54,724 nucleotides of DNA from Nonomuraea sp. MG754425 (GCF_021699195.1 NZ_SSXE01000044.1:1-54724), one strand, 5' to 3'; positions 14,965 through 23,305 are shown, counted from the first letter of the stretch. Numbers and translations are program-made. The notes: generated by a model not told the origin, from the sequence alone.

Positions 14965-16115
14965 CCAGGACGATCGCGATCCTCGCCGGCGCCACCCTGC
15001 TCGCGGGCTGCGCCGCCGGCCCCGGCCCGCGGGAACAGATCCCGCACGGGTACGTCGAGGGCGCGCAGGAGGCGGCGGAACCGCAGCTCCGCCTCGTCCT
15101 GCACGACGGCCGCGGCGGCCCGGCGCACGTGCTCGACCTGCTCACGGAGCGGAGCACCGAGATCGCCCCGGCGGCGCGCCCCGGTGCACGCGCGATCACC
15201 GGGGACGGCCGCTACGCCTTCCTCACCACGGCCGACGGCGGGCTGCGCGTGATCGACGGCGGCGGCTGGACCGTCGACCACGGCGACCACGCGCACTACT
15301 ACCGGGCCGTCACCCGCGACCTCGGCACCATCGCCGGACGCCCGCCCTACACGGTGACCGGCGACACGGCGCTCACCGCCGTCCGGTCCGGGGACGGCAC
15401 GGTCACGCTGTACGACCGCGCCCGCATGGACCGGGGCGAACTGGCCGGGACGGGCCGGCTGACGGCCGACGCCGTCGTGCCCCACGGGCAGCGGCTGCTG
15501 GTCGCGCACTCCGGCGCCGTCCAGGTCAGGCCCAGGACGGGCGAGCCCGGCGCCGCCGTCGGAGCCTGCGCGGACCCGGAGGGCACCGCGCTCACCCGGC
15601 GCGGCGTGGTCTTCGGCTGCGCCGACGGGGCCCTGCTGGTCACCGAGAAGGACGGGACGTTCGACAGCGTGAAGATCCGCTACCCGCGCGGGACGGCGGC
15701 CGGCGAGCGCGCCCGCGCCTTCCGGCACCGCCCCGGCAGTTCGACGCTCGCCGCCCGCGCCGGGCAGCAGGGCCTCTGGGTGCTCGACGTGACGGCCAGG
15801 ACCTGGCGGCTGGTGCGGACCGGCCCCGTCGTCGCGGTGAACGCCACCGGCGACGACACCCCCGTGCTGTCGCTGACCGGCGACGGCGTGCTGCGCGCGC
15901 ACGACCCGGCCACCGGCAGGCAGACGGCCGGGACGAAACTCCTCGACGGCCCGGCCGCGGGCGCGGTGAGCATCGAGGTGGACACCGCCCGCGCCTACGT
16001 CAACGACCCGGCGGGCCGGGCCGTCCACGAGATCGACTACAACGACGGCCTGCGCCGCGCCCGCACCCTCAGGCCCGGCCTCGCGCCCGCCTACATGACG
16101 GAGACCGGGCGATGA
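14961..16115 (+). CDS. beta-propeller-like lipoprotein inserted in the azt operon (AztD-like paralogue)
   Basis: 384 residues from a GTG that overlaps the aztB stop. The lipobox LLAGCAAG (Cys near residue 15) predicts a membrane-anchored extracellular protein. The rest consists of repeated beta-rich units with GDGRYAFLTTADGGLRVIDGG-like blades, a DHGDHAHYYR segment (about residues 103-112) rich in possible zinc-binding His/Asp, and one Cys pair (about 197 and 215) that could form a disulphide. It shares the overall look of the AztD metallochaperone encoded two genes downstream, but the identity seems low. It overlaps aztC by four bases. The likely role is capture or transfer of extracytoplasmic zinc to AztC; this is inferred from context. 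Confidence 0.6.
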   Translation: MTRTIAILAGATLLAGCAAGPGPREQIPHGYVEGAQEAAEPQLRLVLHDGRGGPAHVLDLLTERSTEIAPAARPGARAITGDGRYAFLTTADGGLRVIDGGGWTVDHGDHAHYYRAVTRDLGTIAGRPPYTVTGDTALTAVRSGDGTVTLYDRARMDRGELAGTGRLTADAVVPHGQRLLVAHSGAVQVRPRTGEPGAAVGACADPEGTALTRRGVVFGCADGALLVTEKDGTFDSVKIRYPRGTAAGERARAFRHRPGSSTLAARAGQQGLWVLDVTARTWRLVRTGPVVAVNATGDDTPVLSLTGDGVLRAHDPATGRQTAGTKLLDGPAAGAVSIEVDTARAYVNDPAGRAVHEIDYNDGLRRARTLRPGLAPAYMTETGR

Positions 16116-17023
16116 GCGCGCTGCTGCGGCTCCTGGCCGCCCTCGCGCTCGTGACGGCGGCCGGCTGCGCCGGGACCGGCGGCTCGCCGCCCAGGGTGGT
16201 CGTCACCACCGACATCCTCGGGGACGTCACGCGGGCCGTCGTCGGCGACCAGGCCGAGGTGAGCGTGCTGATGAAGCCGGACTCCGACCCGCACTCGTTC
16301 GGCGTCTCCGCCCAGGAGGCCGCGCTGATCGAGAGCGCCGGGCTGATCGTCGGCAACGGGCTCGGCCTGGAGGAGGGCGTGCTGCGCAACGTGGAGGCCG
16401 CCCGGCGGGCCGGGGTGCCCGTGCTGGCGGTGGCGGAGCGGACCGACCCGATCACGTTCACCGCCGACGAGACGGCCGGGCGGCCCGACCCGCACTTCTG
16501 GACCGACCCGCGGCGCGTGGCCACGGCCGTGGACCTCATCGCCGAGCAGGTCGTCGCGCACGTGGACGGCGTGGACGCCGCCGCCGTCCGCGCCTCGGCC
16601 GCCGCCTACCGCCGGGAGGTCGAGCGGCTGGACGCCTGGGTCGGCGGGCAGGTCGCCACCGTCCCGCCCGAGGCCCGGCGCCTGGTGACCAACCACCACG
16701 TCTTCGGCTACTTCGCCCGGCGGTACGGCTTCGAGGTCGTCGGCGCGGTGATCCCCAGCGGCACCACGCTGGCCTCGCCCAGCGCCTCGGACCTGAAGTC
16801 GCTCAGCGACGCGATCCGCAGGACCGGCGTCAAGGCGATCTTCGCCGACTCCGCGCAGCCCGACCGGCTCGCCCGGGTGCTCGCCTCCGAGGCCGGCGTG
16901 GACGTCAAGGTCGTCCCCCTGTTCTCGGAGTCGCTGAGCCGCCGGTCGCCGGGGGCCGCCACGTACCTCGAAATGGTCCGCAGCAACACGAAAGCCATGG
17001 TCGACGGCCTCAACGGCCGCTGA
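16112..17023 (+). CDS. aztC: zinc ABC transporter substrate-binding lipoprotein AztC
   Basis: 303 residues of the cluster A-I (ZnuA/TroA) family. A lipobox AAGCAGTG places the lipid Cys near residue 19. Metal ligands are visible: DPHSFG (His about 62), DPHFWTDP (His about 130), NHHVFGYF (His about 196) and FADSAQP (Asp about 253). Its short His-poor loop after DPHFW and the adjacent metallochaperone gene fit AztC rather than ZnuA. The ATG overlaps the preceding stop (ATGA). It binds zinc outside the membrane and hands it to AztB. Confidence 0.88.
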   Translation: MSALLRLLAALALVTAAGCAGTGGSPPRVVVTTDILGDVTRAVVGDQAEVSVLMKPDSDPHSFGVSAQEAALIESAGLIVGNGLGLEEGVLRNVEAARRAGVPVLAVAERTDPITFTADETAGRPDPHFWTDPRRVATAVDLIAEQVVAHVDGVDAAAVRASAAAYRREVERLDAWVGGQVATVPPEARRLVTNHHVFGYFARRYGFEVVGAVIPSGTTLASPSASDLKSLSDAIRRTGVKAIFADSAQPDRLARVLASEAGVDVKVVPLFSESLSRRSPGAATYLEMVRSNTKAMVDGLNGR

Positions 17024-17055
17024 CGTCCCCTCAGAGAGAAAGGTGCACCACCTCC

Positions 17056-18240
17056 ATGACCCGGCCCACCATCCAGGCCGCCGCCCCGGCGGCGCTGCTC
17101 GCCGGAGCACTCCTGCTCACCGCCTGCGGGACCGCGCCGGAGCCCGCGACGAACGCCGCCGCCCAGCCCGCCGCGACCGCCTCCCGGCCGGCGGTGACCG
17201 ATCCCCTCGTGCTCACCTACGACGGCGGCCTGTACGTCGTCGACGGCCGGAGCCTCAAGCTGGTCGAGGACATCCCCCTCGCGGGGTACAACCGCGTCAA
17301 CCCGGCCGGGGACGACCGGCACGTCCTCGTGTCCACCTCGACCGGCTTCCGCGTCCTCGACGCCGCCTCCGCCACGCTGAAGGACGACGAGTTCAAGGGC
17401 GTCAAACCGGGCCACGTGGTCCGGCACGCCGGCCGGACGGTGCTGTTCGCCGACGGGACCGGCGAGGTCACCCTCTTCGACCCCCGCGAGTTGGCCGCCG
17501 GCCTGCCCGAGGGCGAGGTGTACCGGGCCGCCACCGCCCACCACGGCGTCGCGATCGAGCTGGCGGACGGCGAACTCGTCATCACCCTCGGCACCGAGGA
17601 GAAGCGCACCGGCATCGCCGTCCTGGACAAGGAGCGCAAGGAGATCACCCGCAGCGAGCAGTGCCCCGGCGTGCACGGGGAGGCCGCCGCTCAGGGCGAG
17701 GCCGTCGTACTCGGCTGCGAGGACGGCGTCATCCTCTACAAGGACGGCGAGATCAGCAAGATCGACAGCCCGGACGAGTACGGCCGGATCGGCAACCAGG
17801 CCGGCTCGGACCTGTCCCCGGTCGTGCTCGGCGACTACAAGAAGGACCCGGACGCCGAACTGGAACGTCCCACCCAGGTCTCCCTCATCGACACCGCGAA
17901 GGGCACGCTCAAGCTGGTGGACCTCGGCACCAGCTACACCTTCCGGTCGCTGGCGCGCGGGCCGCGGGGTGAGGCGCTCGTCCTCGGCACCGACGGGGCC
18001 GTGCACGTCATCGACCCGGTGGCGGGCAAGGTCGTCAGGACCGTCGAGGTGCTCGGCGCGTGGAAGGAGCCCCTGGACTGGCAGCGGCCCCGGCCGAACC
18101 TCTTCGTCCGCGGCCAGGTCGGGTACGTGAGCGACCCGGACGGCAGGCGGCTGCACGCGGTGGACCTCGCCTCCGGGAAGGTCACCGGGAGCACGTCGCT
18201 GCCGCAGCCGCCGAACGAGCTGAGCGGCGTCGCCGGCTGA
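17056..18240 (+). CDS. aztD: zinc metallochaperone AztD
   Basis: 394 residues with lipobox LLTACGT (Cys near residue 25) and a low-complexity linker. The rest is a seven- or eight-bladed beta-propeller built of short strands, with YVVDGRSLKLV at about 56-66. A TAHHGVAIEL segment (about 163) and CPGVHGEA (about 203), with a second Cys about 15 residues on, are typical of AztD proteins that carry zinc and load AztC. An acidic, Asp/Glu-rich surface is also evident. It follows aztC by 32 bases with AGAGAAAGG before the start and ends the operon at a hairpin terminator. Confidence 0.85.
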   Translation: MTRPTIQAAAPAALLAGALLLTACGTAPEPATNAAAQPAATASRPAVTDPLVLTYDGGLYVVDGRSLKLVEDIPLAGYNRVNPAGDDRHVLVSTSTGFRVLDAASATLKDDEFKGVKPGHVVRHAGRTVLFADGTGEVTLFDPRELAAGLPEGEVYRAATAHHGVAIELADGELVITLGTEEKRTGIAVLDKERKEITRSEQCPGVHGEAAAQGEAVVLGCEDGVILYKDGEISKIDSPDEYGRIGNQAGSDLSPVVLGDYKKDPDAELERPTQVSLIDTAKGTLKLVDLGTSYTFRSLARGPRGEALVLGTDGAVHVIDPVAGKVVRTVEVLGAWKEPLDWQRPRPNLFVRGQVGYVSDPDGRRLHAVDLASGKVTGSTSLPQPPNELSGVAG

Positions 18241-18252
18241 TCCGCACGGCCT

Positions 18253-18280
18253 GGGGAACGGGCGCGCCCGCCCGTTCCCC
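18253..18280. terminator. bidirectional hairpin terminator after aztD
   Basis: Perfect 12-bp stem GGGGAACGGGCG/CGCCCGTTCCCC with a CGCC loop, between convergent aztD and the FAD oxidase gene. Confidence 0.75.
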
Positions 18281-18284
18281 GGGC

Positions 18285-19583
18285 TCACGCCGGGACGACA
18301 TGGCCGACGCGGAAGAACCCGTCCGGGTCGTAGGCGCGCCGGACCGCGCGCAGCCGCCCGAGGTCGGCTCCCGTCCAGGCCGCCGCCGTCCGCGACGGGT
18401 CGGCCAGGAAGTTCAGGAACGTGCCGCCGTTCGCGTGCGGGCGCAGTTCCTCCGCCAGGCCCGGCACCACGGTGTCCAGGATCACGGTCAGCCTGGTGGA
18501 GCGGTGGCTGACCGGCCCGGCGTCCGTCCCGGGACGGCTCATGGCGCCGCCCCAGTGCCGGATCTCGATCGTCCGCGCCTGCTCGGAGGCCCGCAGCAGC
18601 GCGCCGATCACCTCGTCGGGGACGGTGTCGAACATGTCCATGTGCCGGTTCGGCGTGCCGCCCATGGACGCGGCCCCGTACGTGGTGGTGCCGGTCTCGT
18701 CCAGCAGTGCCGGGCCCGCCGCGCGCAGCAGCGGCGCGAGTTGCCGGCGGGCCTGCGCGGCCGTCCCGGCGTGCAGCACCTTCAGTTGCGCGACGCGCCG
18801 GCCGCGCAGCGCCGCCGGCGTCTGCTCGTCGTCCGGCATCCGCCTGAGCATGAGTGCGGTGCTGAGGTCGTCGGGGGCGCCGTCGATCCACGTCCGGTAC
18901 GCCTCCAGCGTCCGCGCCGCCGCCTCGATCGGGAAGGACACGAACCCCGCGTACACCTCGTGCACCGGGTGGAGCCGGAACTCCAGCGCGGTCACCACGC
19001 CGAAGCCGGGGCCGCCGCCCCGCAGCGCCCAGAACAGCTCGGGATGCTCGGTGGGGCTCGCGGTCACGTGCCGGCCGTCGGCCAGCAGCACCTCGGCGCG
19101 CACCACGCTGTCGGCCGCGAACCCGTGCCGGCGGGCCAGCCACCCGAGCCCGCCGCCGAGCGTGTAGCCGGTGACGCCGACCGACGGCGCCGAGCCCGAC
19201 AGCGGTGCCAGGCCGAACCGCGCGGCGGCGGCGAGCACCTGGCTCCAGCGCGCCCCCGGCCCCACGCGGGCGATCCGGCGGGCCGGGTCCACCAGCACCG
19301 ACGCCATCGAGCCGGTCCTGACCAGGATGCCGCCGTCGCACGCGGCGTGCGTGCCGTGCCCCGTGGCCTGCACCGCGAACGGACGCCCGGTGGAGCGCGC
19401 CGTCAGCAGCGCGGCCCGCAGGTCGCCGACCCCGTACGCCTCGGCGATCAGCGCCGGGCGGGAGTCCACGGCCGGGTTGTGCGAGCGGCGTGCCTCGTCG
19501 TAGTCCGTCTCGCCCGGCAGGTGCGTCCGCCCGGTGAAGCCGGGCAGGCGGATCTCGTCCTGAATGGTGTGCGGCTGGCTCAT
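18285..19583 (-). CDS. FAD-linked oxidase of the berberine-bridge-enzyme (VAO/PCMH) family
   Basis: 432 residues. The PCMH FAD domain spans about 30-210: AEAYGVGDLRAALLTARSTGRPFAVQATGHGTH (about 47-79) is the flavin-binding loop, and VGVTGYTLGGGLGWLARRHG (about 133-152) is the second FAD motif. The berberine-bridge C-terminal motif YDPDGFFRVGH ends the protein. The usual R-x-x-GHS/H flavinylation segment reads QATGHGTH, so a covalent His-flavin is possible, but the Cys of bicovalent enzymes is absent. The substrate is unknown; family members oxidise sugars, alkaloids or polyketides. It is monocistronic, with a GTGATC/GATCAC palindrome upstream. Confidence 0.85.
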   Translation of the reverse strand: MSQPHTIQDEIRLPGFTGRTHLPGETDYDEARRSHNPAVDSRPALIAEAYGVGDLRAALLTARSTGRPFAVQATGHGTHAACDGGILVRTGSMASVLVDPARRIARVGPGARWSQVLAAAARFGLAPLSGSAPSVGVTGYTLGGGLGWLARRHGFAADSVVRAEVLLADGRHVTASPTEHPELFWALRGGGPGFGVVTALEFRLHPVHEVYAGFVSFPIEAAARTLEAYRTWIDGAPDDLSTALMLRRMPDDEQTPAALRGRRVAQLKVLHAGTAAQARRQLAPLLRAAGPALLDETGTTTYGAASMGGTPNRHMDMFDTVPDEVIGALLRASEQARTIEIRHWGGAMSRPGTDAGPVSHRSTRLTVILDTVVPGLAEELRPHANGGTFLNFLADPSRTAAAWTGADLGRLRAVRRAYDPDGFFRVGHVVPA

Positions 19584-19608
19584 CTCCGTCGGCCCCTTCT
19601 GTGCTCCT

Positions 19609-19623
19609 GTGATCCGAGATCAC
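19609..19623. promoter_or_regulatory. palindrome GTGATC-CGA-GATCAC upstream of the FAD oxidase
   Basis: A perfect 6-3-6 inverted repeat 26 bases before the FAD oxidase start. It is probably a regulator-binding site; no regulator is encoded next to it. Confidence 0.4.
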
Positions 19624-19788
19624 TGTGCTCGCGGGCGCTTACGGTCGGATTCCCATCGCCTTACCGGCGCCCTTAAGCACCCAGGATCTTGCCGCCGGGG
19701 CGGGCGGGCGTCGGACGTCCGTCGCCGTCTCGGCTACGCCGCCGGTCGTACGGGAGGGGGTGGGTACTACCCCAAGAGGGGTTCTATG

Positions 19789-19807
19789 TCAGGTAAGGCT
19801 AAGCCGA
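19789..19807 (+). promoter_or_regulatory. iron box (DmdR/IdeR-type) in front of the siderophore-binding pseudogene
   Basis: TCAGGTAAGGCTAAGCCGA matches the actinobacterial iron-box consensus TTAGGTTAGGCTAACCTAA at 14 of 19 positions by eye, including the AGGT and AGGCTAA cores. It sits immediately upstream of the remains of a siderophore-binding lipoprotein gene, the expected place for iron-dependent repression. Confidence 0.6.
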
Positions 19808-19812
19808 CGGTA

Positions 19813-20462
19813 GTGCCGGTCCCCCTGGGGAGAAGCCATGCCCCGCGACGCGCCGTCGTCGCCCTCGTCGTCGCCCTGCTCGGCGTCAGCGCCTGTGGCG
19901 GGACGTCCGCGCCCGCCGCCTCCCCGCCGGGCAGGCGACCGCGCACTGCCCCTGGACCTGGACCGACGACCGTGGCAAGAACGTCTCCCTGCCCAAGCGG
20001 CCCGAGGCCGAGGCCCGCTTCGAGGCCGCCGGGGCCGCGCTCCGGAAGCTCGCCGCCGAGCGTCCCGACCTCAGCGTCATGATCGTCACCGGCACGCCGG
20101 AGTCGCTGTACGTCGCCTACCTGCCGGACCACCCCGACATCGCGTACTGAGGCGAACTGGGCCTGAACATCGTCTCGCCCGAACGGCCGACGGAGCGCGA
20201 AGGCGGTTTCTGGGAGGTGCTGAGCTGGGAGAACGCCGACAGGTACCAGGCCGGCGTGATCCTCGTGGACGCCCGCTCCCAGTCGATGAAGATCGAGGAG
20301 ACGGCCGCGAAGCCGACCTGGGCCAGGCTGCCCGCCGTCAGAGCCGGCCAGCTCTACCCCTGGCACGCGGCCGAACGCTACAGCTACCTCGGTTACGCCG
20401 AGGTCATGGAGGAACTCGTGGCCGAGCTGGGCAGGTCGCGCGCCGACGTCGTCAAGGAGTGA
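19813..20462 (+). pseudogene. degraded iron-siderophore ABC transporter substrate-binding lipoprotein
   Basis: Pieces of one protein are scattered over three frames. An ATG at 19838 with GGGGAGA upstream opens frame 2. A lipoprotein signal ending LLGVSACGGT reads in frame 1 (19813 GTG onward). From about 19929 frame 3 gives CPWTWTDDRGKNVSLPKRPE, the typical start of a mature FecB-type protein. That jumps directly to a late segment (an internal deletion of much of the N-lobe), hits an in-frame TGA at 20148-20150, and then continues with VLSWENADRYQAGVILVD and a normal C-terminus ending at 20462. A functional copy would be about 330 residues; this retains about 215. It would have bound a ferric siderophore under control of the adjacent iron box. 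Confidence 0.75.
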
Positions 20463-20480
20463 CGGGATCGACCTGGGCTG

Positions 20481-20486
20481 TAGGCT
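20481..20486 (+). promoter_or_regulatory. -10 element of a probable leaderless grpB-type gene
   Basis: TAGGCT ends six bases before ATG 20493, so transcription would start at or next to the start codon. No Shine-Dalgarno is visible. A GTGACG with a 16-base spacer could be the -35. Confidence 0.45.
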
Positions 20487-20492
20487 GCGTCA

Positions 20493-21053
20493 ATGATCAC
20501 GGTTGTCGACTACGACCCCGCGTGGCCCGCCCGCTTCGACGTACTCCGTGCGGAGTACGCCGGGGCGCTGGCCGCCGCCGAGGTGCCGGTGATCTCGATC
20601 GAGCACGTCGGCAGCACGTCGGTCCCCGGCCTGGCCGCCAAGCCGGTCATCGACTGCGACATCGTGGTGGCCGCCCGGCACGTCGAGGCCGCCTCGGACG
20701 TCCTGGCCGGGCTGGGCTTCTCCCCGGTCGGCGAGCTGGGCATCCCCCAGCGGTGGGCCTTCAAGGAGCCCGAGCGGCTGGCCGGCACCAACACCTACGT
20801 CATCGTCGAGGGCTCGCTGTCGCTGCGCAACCACCTCGCCGTCCGGGACGTCCTGCGGGCCGACCCCGTCCTGCGCGAGCGGTACGCCGCCGTGAAGAAG
20901 CGCGTCGGCGCGAGCGCCGCCGACATCTTCGCCTACGGGCGGGGCAAGAACGCGATGGTGCAGGAGATCCTCGCCGCGGCCGGTCTGGCGGCGGACGAGC
21001 GGGCCTCGATCGACGCCAACCAGGTGCCGACGTACGACGAGGTGCCGAGGTGA
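20493..21053 (+). CDS. GrpB family protein (UPF0157, nucleotidyltransferase fold)
   Basis: 186 residues. VVDYDPAWPARFDVLRAEY (about 4-22), IEHVGSTSVPGLAAKPVIDCDIVV (about 35-58) and NTYVIVEGSLSLRNHLAVRDVL (about 97-118) are the standard GrpB signatures; the GS-x10-D-x-D core is that of the nucleotidyltransferase fold. Length is normal. No function is established for the family. It probably makes a leaderless mRNA: a TAGGCT -10 ends six bases before ATG, and no ribosome-binding sequence precedes it. It is convergent with the SRPBCC gene after 14 bases. Confidence 0.85.
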   Translation: MITVVDYDPAWPARFDVLRAEYAGALAAAEVPVISIEHVGSTSVPGLAAKPVIDCDIVVAARHVEAASDVLAGLGFSPVGELGIPQRWAFKEPERLAGTNTYVIVEGSLSLRNHLAVRDVLRADPVLRERYAAVKKRVGASAADIFAYGRGKNAMVQEILAAAGLAADERASIDANQVPTYDEVPR

Positions 21054-21067
21054 CATCCCGGGCGCGA

Positions 21068-21781
21068 TCAGCCGGCGGGTAGTTCCGCCAGCCAGGACCG
21101 CCATCGCGGCCCCTGGTCGTCCCCGCCCTCGAACAGCAGGTGCGAGGCGATCAGCGACCCGCCGAAGCCCTGCATGAGGCGGTACATGGCCGCGCCGGAG
21201 CGGATGCCGAGCGTCTGGGCGTTGCGGAAGTAGACGACCCCCTCGACGCCGTTGACGGCGACCCGGTCGCCCACGGCGGGCTCGCCGCCGAGCGTCGCGT
21301 ACAGGCGGTCCCACGCCGGCGCCCAGTCCGCGACCGGCGGCCCGAACTCCGTGAGCGGTGTCGCCACCCGGCCCGCGAAGTGCCCGAGGTACTCCACCAG
21401 CGTCGCGAAGTACAGCTCCAGGCCCCTGGACATGGCCTCGAACTCGTCCTGCCAGTCGTCGCCGGGCAGGAAACCGCTGGTCACCATGCGGACGAGGGTG
21501 CTGCCCCGGTCGCGGCCCTCGATCATGAACTCGTAGGCGACGAAACGGCCGTCGTCGGCCTTGTCGCTGGAGTGGGCCAGGTGCCGCCCCGGCTCGGCGG
21601 CGGTGACGTGGGAGGGCGGCATGTCGAACGGGCCGAACGCGGTGCGCACGACGCCGTCGGCCACCTCGCTGCGCCCCAGGAACCACGAGTCGATGCCGGG
21701 CCCGGTCGAGATGGCCTCCCAGACCTCCTCCGGGGCGGCCCCGACCGTGGCCTCCAGCGGCACCTCGAAATCCTGGCCCAC
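21068..21781 (-). CDS. SRPBCC (AHSA1-type) domain protein
   Basis: 237 residues. EVPLEATVGAAPEEVWEAISTGPGIDSWFLG at about 5-35 is the opening of an AHSA1/SRPBCC ligand-binding fold, with FEFMIEGRDRGSTLVRMV-like strands at about 86-102 and the long C-terminal helix near 115-135. About 80 extra residues follow (GDRVAVNGVEGVVYFRN onward), probably a second small beta domain. It is coupled to the ArsR-type regulator: the GTG start lies one base after that gene's stop, with AGGAG seven bases upstream. ArsR-SRPBCC pairs are common, but the ligand is usually unknown. Confidence 0.8.
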   Translation of the reverse strand: MGQDFEVPLEATVGAAPEEVWEAISTGPGIDSWFLGRSEVADGVVRTAFGPFDMPPSHVTAAEPGRHLAHSSDKADDGRFVAYEFMIEGRDRGSTLVRMVTSGFLPGDDWQDEFEAMSRGLELYFATLVEYLGHFAGRVATPLTEFGPPVADWAPAWDRLYATLGGEPAVGDRVAVNGVEGVVYFRNAQTLGIRSGAAMYRLMQGFGGSLIASHLLFEGGDDQGPRWRSWLAELPAG

Positions 21782-21782
21782 C

Positions 21783-22379
21783 TCAGTGCTCCTGCTGCGC
21801 GGCGGTCACGGAGGGGTGGACCGCCACGATCAGCCGGTGCTCGCGCCCGCCCTCGGCGGACTCGTCATGATATTTGCTGATCAGCGAGGTCACGCACTGC
21901 GTCAGCTCCTCCGCGAACGCCGCCCGGTCGGCCGCCGACGCGAAGCGCACCTCGCCGTCCACGGCGAACGTCGCCACCCGCTTCTGCGCCTTGGCCGCCC
22001 CGGTGACCAGGGTGCCGACATCCCGTACGAGCTGCGCCGCCAGCGCCAGCAACCAGCGGGCCGACAGCCGGTCGGGCGACCTCGCGGGGTCGGGCTGCAC
22101 GGAGGACAGCGCGGTGGGGGAGATCACGAACGAGGCCGCCGTGGCCTGCATCACCCGCTCGGTGACGTTGCCCTTCCTGCGCTCCTCGACCAGCTCCACC
22201 AGGCCGTGGCGTTCGAGGGTGCGCAGGTGGTAGTTGACCTTCTGCCTGGCCAGGCCCACCTTGGCCGCCAGGGACGTCGCCGAGCCGGGTTCCACCAGCT
22301 CGGCCAGCAGTTTCGACCGCATGGGGTCGAGCGACGCCTCGGCTGCCGCGGCGTCCTCGATCACCGCCACTTCGTACAT
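21783..22379 (-). CDS. ArsR-type winged-helix transcriptional regulator
   Basis: 198 residues. The helix-turn-helix at about 18-65 (LDPMRSKLLAELVEPGSATSLAAKVGLARQ then VNYHLRTLERHGLVELVEER) is the ArsR/HTH_20 type that recognises DNA through the helix containing ARQKVNYHLR. The C-terminal 110 residues form a helical domain without visible metal-binding Cys motifs, so it probably senses something other than arsenic-type metals. It is transcribed with the SRPBCC gene and probably autoregulates both. The promoter places the -10 six bases before ATG, implying a leaderless mRNA. Confidence 0.8.
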   Translation of the reverse strand: MYEVAVIEDAAAAEASLDPMRSKLLAELVEPGSATSLAAKVGLARQKVNYHLRTLERHGLVELVEERRKGNVTERVMQATAASFVISPTALSSVQPDPARSPDRLSARWLLALAAQLVRDVGTLVTGAAKAQKRVATFAVDGEVRFASAADRAAFAEELTQCVTSLISKYHDESAEGGREHRLIVAVHPSVTAAQQEH

Positions 22380-22385
22380 GGGGAA

Positions 22386-22414
22386 ACGATGGCACCGAAA
22401 AAAATCATTGTCAA
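22386..22414 (-). promoter_or_regulatory. promoter of the ArsR/SRPBCC unit, probably leaderless
   Basis: On the minus strand TTGACA (22414-22409), a 17-base spacer and CATCGT (22391-22386), six bases before ATG 22379. The spacer includes a T-rich run, and TGACAATGATTTT overlaps the -35. That stretch is half similar to the Zur box at 14090, probably by chance. Confidence 0.45.
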
Positions 22415-22474
22415 GCCGTGATCGGCGCCGGACGGACCACGTCCACCCGGCGCGTGGACCCCGTCGCGCGGCGC

Positions 22475-22480
22475 TAGGCT
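22475..22480 (+). promoter_or_regulatory. -10 element of the leaderless nucleotidyltransferase gene
   Basis: TAGGCT ends six bases before GTG 22487, the same layout as at 20481. No Shine-Dalgarno precedes the start. Confidence 0.4.
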
Positions 22481-22486
22481 CGTGCC

Positions 22487-23305
22487 GTGCGCGATCCGGA
22501 TCTTCCTGCCATCGCCGGGCGGCTGGCCGCGGTGCCGGGCGTGGTGGCCGTCGCGCTGGGCGGCAGCCGCGCGCGCGGCACCCACCGCCCGGACAGCGAC
22601 ATCGACCTCGGCCTCTACTACCGGGGACGGCCCGGCGTCGCGGAACTGCGCGCGCTCGCACGCGAGCTGACGGGCGAGGACACCGCCGTCACCGAGCCCG
22701 GCGGCTGGGGGCCATGGGTGGACGGCGGCGGCTGGCTCACCGTCGGCGGCCGGCGGGTGGACTGGATCTACCGCGACCTCGACCGCGTGCACCGGATCTG
22801 GCGAGACTGCCAGGCCGGACACTACGAGATCGGCGCGCAGCCCGGCCACCCGCTGGGCTTCTACTCCCACGCCTACGCCGGCGAGGTCGCGCTGTGCCAG
22901 GTGCTCGACGACCCGTCCGGCGAGCTCACCGCCCTGCGGGAGCGGACCGCGCACTACCCTCCGGCCCTGCGCGAGGCTCTCGTCGCCGGGTTGTGGGAGT
23001 GCGACTTCGCCCTGACGACCGCCCGCTACGGGGCCGCCGGGAACGACCCGGCGTACGCGGCCGGGGCGCTGTTCCGGGCGATCGGCGTGGCCTGCCACGC
23101 GCTGCACGCCGCCGACGGGGCGTGGCTGATCAACGAGAAGGGTATGGTCGCCTCGGCCGCCCGGCTGCCGTCGGCCCCCGAGGGCTTCCGGGAACGGGCA
23201 CAGGCGCTGCTCGCCGCGGTCGGGACGACTCCCCGGGAGATCGGCCGCACCATCGACGCGGCGTCCGGGCTGATCGCCGAGGTCCGCACGGCCTGCGCCG
23301 GCTGA
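22487..23305 (+). CDS. nucleotidyltransferase domain protein (MNT/aminoglycoside-type fold)
   Basis: 272 residues. VAVALGGSRARGTHRPDSDIDLGLYYRG (about 20-47) is the GGSxxxG-x8-DxD motif that binds nucleotide and two metal ions in the polymerase-beta-like superfamily. The C-terminal half is helical (about 140-270), as in the two-domain relatives that transfer nucleotides to small molecules. It is divergent from the ArsR gene. Its substrate is unknown; the length fits stand-alone small-molecule enzymes better than the short MNT antitoxins, and no HEPN partner lies next to it. Confidence 0.75.
   Translation: MRDPDLPAIAGRLAAVPGVVAVALGGSRARGTHRPDSDIDLGLYYRGRPGVAELRALARELTGEDTAVTEPGGWGPWVDGGGWLTVGGRRVDWIYRDLDRVHRIWRDCQAGHYEIGAQPGHPLGFYSHAYAGEVALCQVLDDPSGELTALRERTAHYPPALREALVAGLWECDFALTTARYGAAGNDPAYAAGALFRAIGVACHALHAADGAWLINEKGMVASAARLPSAPEGFRERAQALLAAVGTTPREIGRTIDAASGLIAEVRTACAG

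Noticed and set aside
22397..22414. Second Zur box before the ArsR gene
   Set aside because: Only the TGACAATG half matches; the other arm is a T-run and no zinc-related gene follows. The match coincides with a good -35 hexamer.
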